This document shows, piece after piece, positions 35,301-47,300 of a stretch of 64,000 bases of DNA; position 1 is the first letter of the stretch, and the number at the start of each line of letters is the position of its first letter. The stretch lies in contig CANUEZ040000117.1 in NCBI GenBank assembly GCA_948099385.1, positions 1,412,001-1,476,000 of the forward strand. Reading direction: 5' to 3'. Source of the stretch: Fasciola hepatica (taxonomy: Eukaryota > Platyhelminthes > Trematoda > Plagiorchiida > Fasciolidae). The notes under the pieces are model-generated. The model was not told where the DNA came from, ran no database searches, and saw nothing but the letters and a program-made list of their open reading frames with translations. The position numbers and the translations under genes were made by a program.

Positions 35301-38300
35301 AACTACAATTAAATCTACAACTGCACAGTTATGCTCTTGCATTTTTGCGTGGTATGCGCTCTGACTGGTTCAGTGCAGACCTTTTGGAATAAAATCATCA
35401 AAGCACAAGGCGTGTCTGCACCTTCATTCAATGTTATGATGTTCCCACCGTGTATTTCCTCAGGCCGATATGAGAAGCAACAAAACACGCCTTCATTCAC
35501 TTGTGGTCGGCTTCCTCAGTAACCTGCACTTGCTTTCTGTATTTATTCTCGAGCACTGCTGGCGACTTTTCTCTCCTGTTTTCTCCCTCTCAGGTTTATT
35601 CCGCCCTCGATTCAAAGCGATGCATTTGGGCGATCAAGTGTGTGGAACTAGATAGAGTCGATAAACAACTCATGGCAGGATTCGCCAACGAGATTGCCAT
35701 GCTTCGAAGTCTAGGTGATACGGACCGAGTGATTCGACTGCACGATTGGTAGGCTTACGACGATGCTGTCTCTTTCCTCTTTCTCTCTCTCACACACACT
35801 AGAGGTCTTTTTTTAACCGTTCGAATCAAGAGGACAAATAAAAGCGTTGGCTAAGTAAATGAACAGTGCGAATGCAACAGTACTACTAATCAATAAGTTT
35901 GTTTGTGAGGTACATTCTGATAGGACCATACCGGTGGAAACTTGACTAGATTACACTTTGAAAAACACTATTTCAAGTCATTTTGGTCCGGACCACCGCA
36001 TCTAATGCATTTATCTACCACGTTTGATGAGTGTTCTGATAACTACAAACTACCAGAATATGAGCACCAGAAATCTGATGGGTGCGTGTGACCAATGTCG
36101 GTCAATCGACCAACTCGCCCTTAGAAGCATGAGCGTGCAGATAACACGCAATTTAGGCAGACAGTGCATTTTGGTTTAATGAAGTTCGATGCATTTTCGG
36201 GCACACAAGGTGAGTAGTGTACGTTACTATCTTAGTGTCCCTTTTAAAGGGACCGTTTGAGTCCAAGGAACATCATAAATTGTCCCTTGTTCGGATAAGC
36301 AAGGCGTGTCCCTAACTCACGGGGTTTCTGACGGAGAATCGAAAAATGTCCCAAAATGCGGTTTTCCTTATTGATGGGTTTTACTGTGTCAGTGAAAAAT
36401 GGAGCATATCAGTAATTCTGAGAATTGACCGCATTATGCGGTTTTCCAGTCAACGTCTCTGGGTTATAGTTGCTGGTCCTGATTGACGGCACTATAAACC
36501 TTTGTAACCATAGGTTGTGCTTCTTCCGCTTAGTAACCGGTCGTCATCATCCACATGTTAGGGATTATGAAAATAACATCCAGGCTACTCATGAGTAGCA
36601 AAAGACCGTGGTTGAAAAATAGTGATGATGAAATGTGTGCTAATCAAGGGGTTAAGAAACTGTTTGAGTGTCATTTAGTCAATCGAGGATAACCAACCGA
36701 TACTGAAACTCTATTCCGGTGCTCCTTTTTTCATTAACGGGTCTGGGGACCTACAGCACAATAAATACGGTATGTCCGACAAGTTGGTCGGTTCTTCATG
36801 GATGTCTTTTTACCGTGGAACGCAGCACATTTAGATGTCTAGTTGAGTCATAAAACCATCACCATTGGGGCACGTCTAATGGTCCCCAAACGAGAGGGAT
36901 CAGGAGCCTCATACGAGCTAGTTGTGTCAGCCCCGTGCACAAAATCTTTTTTTTCGAAAAGGTCAAGCTTATCCGTGTTCTATTGGTATCTGATTTGTCA
37001 GCATGCGTCGTTGGATTACTTACACCAATGTGGCCTGTGTGTGATCATTTCCATCAGTCTGTTCGTACAAAAAGGAGGGATAGTTCACATCCCCGCATGT
37101 ATGTGACGAATTGTGTGTAAGATCGTTTTAATGTGAAATTGGTAGTATTTTTTGTTCTTTCAACCTGAGCTCCACGTTTCACTTTGTCCATACCCCTGAA
37201 TCCTCCACTTTCTCATCGGTAGTGAACTCAAAGCGGATCGTATTTTACTTGTGTTGGAACATGCTGACACGGACTTGAAAGATCTGTTCTTACGTCTGAT
37301 GAAGCTTGATAGCACAGAGAATCCAAATCCGGACTCGGATCCGTGCGTTCCACTACCAGCGGTCGTGTTCTACTGGGACCAGATGCTCCGTTGCGTCAAA
37401 GCGCTACATGATCGGCGTAAGTTATCTGAGTCTGTCCCCCAACTTTTATCAGTTTGCCGGGATTCGTTGGGTATGGCGCAATTTCTTGCTTATGGATCAC
37501 CTGGAATGGTTTTATACTACTATTTTCACCGTCTTTCTTTTAGGAAATTATTCTTCTCTCTCAAAATACTAGCTTTGCTAACATACTTTCTAGTTGGCAC
37601 AAACCATCCCAGCTACCACATGGTTTCCCAGTTTACTGAGTTTCTTGCCTAGCGCGTGGAATATGTACTGATCTATGTAGCACACATTTTTCATCAGAAG
37701 AGGCTAAAGTGAAGTTCCTCCATCACCGGGTTTATTTTTATGTTCACATAACCTTCGGCCAAGAGTTTTGATCGTGATTGGGTTCTGCTATTATCCGTCC
37801 ATTTGTTTCTAAATGAGGAACTTCAAAACGTTCTATCCTTTATTGGTCTTTACGCAGTAATGAAAAACTTGAGAAGCGAACTTTTTATTCGGATCGAAAA
37901 CCAAGTGCACTGAAACACCACCCACGGTCACGTGGTTTCCCCTTACTCAGACAGAAGCGACAACTTTAATACGGGGAGTTATAGTAATGAATCACATTAT
38001 TTCGGACCGGCCTTCAACTGCACGGAGTTAGGTGACAGATCGGCTGCTTATGGTCAGCGATCGTTGAACTATCCGTACTCTGTAGTCATCTGTTTTCACC
38101 TTTCATGTATTCGCTTACCCGATCCTCAAGAAGTGAGTAGCTTTTGGTCGTTTCAGAGCTCTTCTCCCTCCAACACACTCCATTAGATTCCACTTGTGTG
38201 AGTGGTCTTACGGGTTGGAACTGTTAAGCAAGTAATTCTGCCGCCGCGCCCGTTGGTGCGTCGTGGTGGCCGAGTGGTTAAGGCGTTGGACTCGAAGACC

Positions 38301-41300
38301 AATGGGGTTTCCCCGCGCAGGTGCGAATCCTGCCCGCGAGGTGCACTTTTCCCTCCGCCCAATGATACTGACTTCTCTGGTGGTGTTGGTTTCCTCGTAC
38401 GGGTGTGACACTGTTTGCATAAACCGGTCCTTTTCATCCTTTTGACACAAAACACAGCGCCAGCGATAGAAGGCATGCTGCTAATGAGGAACACAGATGA
38501 AAGAGAGACAGTGCCTAAACATACGGGCTTAAATATAGCCCGACTAAGGTTGTGGGACTGTTATATGTGGAACGGTTGGAACAGATGAATCGGTGCCCGT
38601 AGAAAATGAGATTGACGTGAAATGTTATGGTGCGACTTTTGTTTGAATGCGTGCCACAAGGGCATATAAGCGTTGTGATCAAGGTCAGCACCGTCATTGG
38701 CCGCGTTGGCTGTTAGTGCTGCGTGCGCGGCTCTGGTTGGTGGTTCTGCGGTATTTTCTCGCTTAGGTCGCGATACGCAGAAGAGTTTTTCAGATTTTGA
38801 AAATGATTTTCGGGTTTTTCAAAGCGAAACTTCAACTTTTTTCTATATTTATGATAGTGTAGTTACCATTGGCTGTATAATTCACCAAAATGAGTATCAG
38901 TTATCGCGTATGTTTGAAAGATGCGCCAAAAGTAACGTTTTCCCGCGCCCGGATGTTTGGTTTGTACCATGAAAGAGAGGATAAGTTCATTGATGTGCGG
39001 TGGAAATCTGGAAGAATTAAACAACAAAAAGTTATTGAACAAAATCCGTTGTCGTGAAGTTCACTCACAGTACAGAAGCAGAATCTCCGAACCACTGCAA
39101 TTCATACGAAGTTATTCTGTGACTTTCATTTTGTCAACCGGAACACGTGGTAATTACGACTAGAGTTGCGATAGACACTTATGAAGCACCATCACGACGA
39201 GACTGCACCTTAGCGTAGTGTGACGGCTTGCGCGCCTCCATGACCCAATGAGCTATGCAGGATGGGTTCCTTAAATCGGAGATCCAATCATGTCTGACAG
39301 GTCGATAGGTAGAGGCCAGACGAAGTCCAATATCTTAACCAGTTGATGGGCAACATTTGGTTCTAACCACTATGCTCTTGGAGAGGACACTCCAGCGAAT
39401 AAACACGGAGAGAAACTAGTTGGCCGGTCTAAAAACCCTCACAAGATGGACGTATGAGTGGAGTACTTGGGGTTTCACTCGACGCTGGGAGAAGTTATCG
39501 CACTTCACTGGGCAGCTATCGCCCGCCTGAGCTGGGCAGCCCCCAGCCCAAAGGATGCTGCCCCGTCCACGTTCCGCTTGTTCCACTGGGTGCATGGGGC
39601 TAAGGACTGAATCCAAAACGCAGATTGATGAGAAATCACCAGTGAAGACAAGAAAAAGTGCATGCAACAATCAGGTCTCACGTGACAGACCAGAAGTTCC
39701 CTCACAGATGCTTCGGTCACGTTCCCGTGCTTGATTAACCTTTCACTGTCCTGTGGGTGAGACTTTTGAGTCAAAAGCTATGGTTTGGGTTCCGAAAGAA
39801 AAACCCCTTCTGCGGTGTGGGCAGCTGCGAAGTGTGAGTCGTCCAGAAACCTCGGGCATCTTTCCTGTAAAGGGCCTCACCAATTTTCCCTTTTTTAGTT
39901 TAAGATCGATGCAAAACGCCCCGGTTTATTATAGCTCTGAAGGAAGCACTAGTTCAGGAGTCGGGTATAAATCGAAAACACTCCTTAAGCCTGAGTGTTC
40001 ACTTCACTTGGATGCCTGTAATGTCCGCACACTGTATCAGTTAGCGTAACGGGGTGCTCTTGCTAGAACTCGTGAAACTTTTAAGATAGATGTGTGCTGT
40101 GTCTCCGAACCACGCTTACAAAAAGCCCCTTCTGTGATCACTCCGCACTCGAGTACGGTCCCAGTCTCTCGCTTCACTGTCAGCGAATCGAGTGATCCGG
40201 TGTCCAATGCTGATGGTCAGGCTGACTTAAGGATTGCTTCGAGCATGCGAGCTGAGCGTGCACTGCTAAACTTGATCCCAATCAGCAATCGTTTGTGTGG
40301 AGTTCGGTTGAATGGTTCTATGCATGTCAACAGCAGCAAACTGAAGCGTCGACCGATCGTACCGCTAACGGCGATCAACTTATTCAGTTGTATCCCGACC
40401 ACAGATTGTTTCTGTCGAGCACGAACTTCTGTCATAAGAAGCAGCATAAGCTGACATGGCGTCCTCCTGCGTCTTCACAACGTTGGACTCAGATTGACTA
40501 TTTTGTGACTGGTCACCCCTGGCGTGGATCAGTTAAACATTGTCGATCTTTTTCGTCTGTGCCTGTAAACTCAGGTCACGCCTTGGTATGTTCTTGCTTC
40601 CGTTTACGTCTCGACCGTGGTTGCACCAACGTAAATGTCACCCGTCCCGCGCAGTTGCCTCTGGACAATAACCGACGATCTGCTCTTCAGACTGAGCTAT
40701 GAACATGGTTATCGATGCAGTCGGATGTCCAGGACCCAGATAAACGCTGACAACAAATCAAGGAAGCCTTGTATGTCGCTTCCAGTGCCACACAAGACTG
40801 CAGTTCAAGTAGGCCTCACAAACGTTGGATATCTTCGACATTAGTTGCTCTGTTGGATGCTCGCATATCCGTCCATCCGGGTGCCACATTCAATGAAGTG
40901 CATAGATCCCTGAGACGTCAACTGACCAGGAACCTGAGAAATGACCGCGAGCAGTAGTGGATTATCAAGTATAAAGAAAATGAAGAAGGCTGCGTCTGTT
41001 GTCAATACTCGCAACCTTTACTGTTTGATTAGAAGTACCTGTCCTAAATGACCTATCTGACTTTCGGGAGACACGACGAAAAGCCACCCCTTCGGCAAGA
41101 TCGGACCGAACAATGGGTCTGAAATCGCGGACAGTGTAGAGGTGGAGGCTAACTATGATGACTTCTCAAAACTCTTCCATCTAATTTGCAACGCATTGGG
41201 CAAGCAGCAGTCAGTAGAACCACTGCTTCGTGACGCTACTGATCCCGGAGCAACGAGAAAAGATGCGGAGATGGGTCGAGCACATAAACACTCTACTGAA

Positions 41301-44300
41301 CCATCTCAAGGCAAGCTTGGCAAATCAAATCCCCACAAGCCACAATGGAAACTCAGATGTCAGTATCAGCCCTCTGTCTCTAGAGGACATTGCTGCTGTG
41401 ATACACAATCTAAAAAAACTGAAATGTCCTGGAAGAAGACGACATCAGTCCAGAGTAATATAAATCCGGCCTTCTGACACTGGTAGAGTTCCTTCACACT
41501 TTGTTCTGTTTAGTTTGGGAAAACGAACAATTTCCCACGAACTGGGGGACTTTAATCATAATGTCTCCCAAAAAAGGGTGATACGACAGTGTGTGACAAT
41601 TACCGCGGAGTCAGTCTGATTAACGCTACTGCAAATACATTCTCCGTGCTCCTTTTGAATGGCTTATCAACCATGAGAGACGCACGCACTCGTCTCACTC
41701 AGGTAGGCTTCCGCAACGGTAGGGGACGCGTGGATCACAGATTTACTCTTCGTCGAGTACTAGGACGTGGCTGCAAATTTGAACAACCGAAATCAGCCTG
41801 CTTTGTTGATTTTCACACAGCATTCGACTGAGTTAATAGACACGATTCATGGACCATTCTGCAAGCGGATGGCATGCCGGGAAAACTTGCCAGTCATGCA
41901 GTTGTACTACCCAACTACGCCTGCAAGAATGCGCGTTACGGACAAGGATCCGGCAATTTCTCCCTCAACTCCGGTGTTTGACAGGATTTTCCGTTGTCAG
42001 TACTATGCAACTACGCTATTGACTGGATTATGCGGCATGCGCTCATCGATTATCCTGGTGTACAGCTGAGCCCGGACGTTTCCTTAACTGGCTTGGAATT
42101 TGCGGACGACATTGTTGTCTTAAAGGACAGTCCGACTACCATACCGCAGACTCTGAATCGTGTAGTTTTCTTAGCGGCAACCATACGACTAGAAGTCATT
42201 ACATCGAAGACTAAGATCTTTTTGGCTTGCGCTGCACAATCGCACAACTGATGGACGTCAGCAGCGAGCTGTTTGAGAAGATGCAGGCATTCAACTACCT
42301 AGGCTCCACGATCCTCCCAAGTGGGCAACCAAGGATAAAGTCAAAGCGCGTATCCTCAACACCAGGAGAGCGTGTTTCTCAGCTGCGTAAGTCGCTTTGG
42401 GCACAAACTAAAGTCAGCCTCCAGATCAAAATCTTCGTCTTCCAAGCCGCCATTTGCCCCACATTGGCCTGCCGTTGCGAAATATGGTCATTGTTCGTCG
42501 AGGAATTCCGAAAACTGGAGGCGATACCATACGAGAACGCTGTTTTCACATTGAGAAGTTGTCGATATTCCTTCAAGGGTGACGTTTGCAATGGTTCGGA
42601 CACATCCTGCAAGGCCTAAATTTCGAGATCTCAAAACGGTGTCTGTCACCAGTTCCATGCCGAGGTTGGTGCTACTGTCTTTGAGGACAATTGGAAACGT
42701 GGATCAGCACTGTCAAGTCGGACGTCGAGCGATTGGGACTCCAATCTGTTTGTGGTGCTCGTCTCTGGAATCATAACTGGATCAGCTTTTGCTCTGATCG
42801 CCGTCCATGGCAGGCGCAATCCGCGACATTCACGAAGTTGGTTCATAGGAGATATCCACATAAAAGTAAGAAAATATGTCACGCGTATTGGGGTGTTTCC
42901 GTTATCTCTCATTGAGGTAATCATTTTGTATCGCCTCCGGATGTTTTACGTGTCTTACCCCTCGCCTCCTTTTTTTGCCCATTTTTTTGTGAATAAAATA
43001 AGCGATGCTGCGATCTGCCTGTAAATTGGCGTTAGGGGGCATAGCATCGGCACCGGGGTTGGTTTGAGACTAAGGAATGAGAAGTTCTCCTTGGTAAGAG
43101 AAATTAGGGACGCAACTCAGAACGGAAGTGAAGGTCACTTACGCCGTGCGGCGAGTTTAGAAAACTCCTCATTTAAATAACTATTCGATAAGGTCTTTTT
43201 GAATTCAAGATGATGCAGAAAATTGCAGATTTTGTTCTTTTTTTGTCCCCAATTAGTCGTTTTGGTTCCACGCCTAATCGCGGTATGGTTTACCTGTTTA
43301 TACAAATTGTTATTGTGTTCACGCGTAAGCACGGAATAAGTAGCCTAGTTCAATCTGTCGACCACACACGCACACTAGTAATAATCATTTAATGCTCCGT
43401 CCCTTCCCCTTCTTCCAGGGATTGTCCATTTGGATTTGAAACCGCAAAATTTTGTCCTGGTTCACGGCGTGTTGAAACTGATTGATCTGGGCATCAGTCA
43501 ACGCCTGCCGGACGACTGTACCCGAATCAATCCCACAGTCCCGTTGGGCACACTGACATTTATGAGTCCGGAGCAGTTGAGCGGATCGGAACCGAGTACC
43601 GCACAACCGGGAAGTCGATTATGGAGTCCGGAGGCAGCCAATGAGACGCGACTCACTGTAAGTTCTTTTGCCTCTATTTATTTTTCTCTTTCAACCCACC
43701 CTTCTGTTCGTATTGTAATTACTGTCTGACAATTGCGCAGTATGATCATGTGCCGTGTGATTGAAAACTTCACTAAAGTGCAGCTCAAATTTTTATTGCT
43801 GGTTGATATATCCTACCAAAATCCAATCTAGAAATAGCACATGTCTGACAGAAAGAAAACAAATGAAAATGAAAATGCAAAAATTGATTTATAAACCTAT
43901 AAATACAAGCATTCAGTCGGTCACGACACCTGTTTACGTCATTTGTCGATTGACTACTACTGTCTTCTTATCGTCAGCTATCCACCATATCGTACTGTAC
44001 TTTTTTGTTACATGCTTGCGCATAAGTGCAATGGAAACGGTATACCCCATAACCACGAAGGCCCACTGCATTATTAGAGATAACCAGCAACCAGATCCTG
44101 AGACTTGGAATGGGGAACCACGTAAGGTCTCAGTAGATCAGGTATGGTAGCGAGCCGAACAACTGGATTACTTTCTTACACAAAAGTTATGGCTGATATT
44201 GGGGATTCAAATCTCTGATATCTGAGGTGGTAAGCTAACTCTCCAAACCACTCGACCACCACCGGTAATCAGAAAAGTGTACAGGAGAATTTGCTACTGA

Positions 44301-47300
44301 TATTCTTCCCCAAATAACAATCCACTTTGTCACCCAACCTTGTGTACCAATCAATACCGAATTCAGTGTGCTCGTTCTCCACGTAGATCGAACACACCAA
44401 ACCAGTTCAAATCAATTCAAACAACCAATAACTGTGCACTGTGTGCGATTTTTTTGGTTGCTATCTCGTGGCGACAGCCTCAATTGGAAACAATGAGAAA
44501 CGACAGGAGCATTGAAGGAGCAGTAAAAGAACTACGAATATTTGCATCAATTCGATGAAGAAAATTTATGAATTCAAGGGCGCCACTAATCACGAAATCT
44601 AGCTATTTCCTCTAACGTATATAGCCGCTTGGACATGCATAACAAATGTCGCAACCGTCTTAGCCTGGTGACCTCTAGTGCTTCATCTAATGACTTGGTT
44701 TGTGAACCCAAGACTGCCGAACCTTACCATTGCTTATACGGTGTTCCTACCAGGTTCGTGCAATCCTACGAAGACATAGGTGTTCAAATGCCGACAATCT
44801 TCATATATCCTCCACCCGTAGTGGTCGTATTTCTGAACCATACAGAAGCACGGGCCTGACTGCTGCAGCCTGCCCTCGACTCTTGGTAGATAAACGGACA
44901 TCACATCGATAGCACATGTGACTCAGGTTGGCAAATGCCAAACGAGCCTGCTGTAAACGCAAAGACACCTCATCGAATATCCGACCTCCGGGTGAAATGC
45001 AGTTGCTCAGATGACAGAGCTTATCTACCAGGTCTATAGTTTCTGAAGATACTGAAAGGTTCGATGTTGGACGAACCCAATTCTGTAACAACATCTTACA
45101 CTTTGAAGGTGCAAAACGCTTACCGAACATTGCAATGCAGTAATTCAAGTTGTCTAGAATAACTTGCAACTTACCTGGATCTTCATTTAGAAGAACAATG
45201 CCGTCAGCATATTCAAAATCTGATACCTTTCCATCCGGGAAAAGTCCTATGCCAGTGTCATCATCTGACAAAAGTGTGGTCTCTGGGACTGTCTCACTCA
45301 CGAAGCTACAGAGAAAAGAAAGAAGGGGCCACCCAGAAGTAAACCACTTCTTGTGGTGAATTCACGTGAAAGATCATCGTAAACCCGAACTCGGCTTCGG
45401 ATGTTCATGTTATGACTTTATGATTGAAATGAATTTCTCTGGTACACTCTTCAACAAGACAGCGCCAGAGAACTGTACGGTCGACTGAGTTAAAGGTCGT
45501 TTTAGGATCAAGAAAAACGGAGATAGTAGTCCTACGGAGGGTGTGTTTGTGTTCTAAAATTTGTCGAAGAGTAGAAATGTGATCAATACAACTTCGACCA
45601 GGTCTACATCCAGCCTAATTCTCACGTGAGCCCTGTTCGCGAGCGTAAGATAGTCGGTAGAGAATAATACCAGCGAGCAGTTTAGGTGCGATTCTGAGTA
45701 GACTTATTCCTTTGTGGTTTTCACAGGAGGACGTGTTGCCTTTCTTATAAATCGGCAGAATCGTCGATTCACACCAACTCTTTGGAACTTGTTCCTTCTC
45801 CCATATCAAGCGGAGGAGTTTTGCCAACTTCAATAACAGTACTGGGCCACCGTCTTCGAAAATAGACGAAGGCAAGCCATCCGGTCCAGCTGCTTTATAT
45901 CATTTAAATCAGCTTATCCCACGAAGAACCTCCGCTTCTGACGGAGGACCGGTATCTGCAACCAGCGTCGTAAATATGATACTACTTAGCAAATCTGTTG
46001 TGGATAAAAACCAACTAAACTGCTTCTCGAAGTGCTCCGTCCATCGAACTAGACGACGCTCTTGAGTTCGAATCAGTGAGCCGTTCACCTCTCTGGTCAT
46101 TTCACCAATCCCACGCTTTCGTGGACCAGTATGTCTGATTAGACGAAAAAGGCAGCGGCTGTTGGCAATCGCTGCAGCTTTTTCCATCTCCCTACAATTT
46201 ACAATCCATCACTGCTCATGGTCGTTTCTCGGGCTCCGCATTAGTTGGAGTTTGAGGCATCTCCGTGCCTCATCATATCTGGAATCTAGAGGAATCGATC
46301 TGAGAGCACCTAACAGCGCAACTGAAAATGCAGATATCCATCGTTTCTTTGTCTGGTTGTTGGACTTTGAGCAGCCTCAAATAGAGCCCGCTGGGTCGTT
46401 GTCCATCGCTTTTCTGGATCCTGGGCATTTGACTGCATCGACAAACTGGTGGATAATTCTGCTTGGAAAACAGGTCGATAATTATTGTCTAGTAGCAGCT
46501 GCGGGTAACTTTTGGCGTTGGTATTATTACGGTCAACGACGAGATGTAGGCTGAAACGCGCACAGACAAGAGCGTTATTGGTGTCTTCAGACATGGACCA
46601 AAATAATCGAGCCTTGAACTGATACGCGCCAGCGGTAACCAATAGCAATGTGGTCGATCTGGGTCCAACGTTGTGAAGGCGCAAGAGAACACCACGTTAG
46701 TCAGTGCCGTTTTTAGTGCGAGAAATTTGTACTCGTTAGAAATAGTTCATGGTCGGAATGTAACTGGTTGAGTAGGTCACCGCTATCGGTTCGATCGGCT
46801 GGAAAGCCAAATCGGCCTTCTATATTTATCTTCGTCTCATTTAGGATTCCAACTTGAGCATTGAAATCGCCAGCAACAACCGTGATGTCCGTAGATCGCA
46901 CGCTGCGGAGCAGTTGAGACAAATCTTGGTAGAATTCGTCTTTAGCTTCAGGAGAACTACAGTCGGTTAGGGCGTACACAGACACGACAAGCAGGCATCG
47001 ACGCTTCAGTCTAATGCTACTGATATTCACGGAACCATTCAATCGAACCGCACACAGACGACTGCTGATTGGGATCCAGTCAAGCTGCACGGGCTCAGCT
47101 TTCATGCTCTGAGCGATACCAAGGCCAGCCTGACCACGAGCACTAGAAACCTGATCACCCGACACGCGAAGAGTGAAACGAGAAGTCGAGTTTGGAACTG
47201 GGAAGCTAAGTGTTAACGCTGAAGTTGGACCTTGTATGCGAGTTTCGCAGACACAACACGCATCTATGTTAATGGTTTCAAGAGTTCTAGCTAGGACAGC

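Noticed and set aside
35315..35655. Small frames on both strands between kinase exons 11 and 12
   Set aside because: Intronic, with no splice or homology support.
38202..38450. Overlapping 60-80 codon frames on both strands
   Set aside because: They translate a tRNA-Ser-like sequence; such frames are common artefacts.
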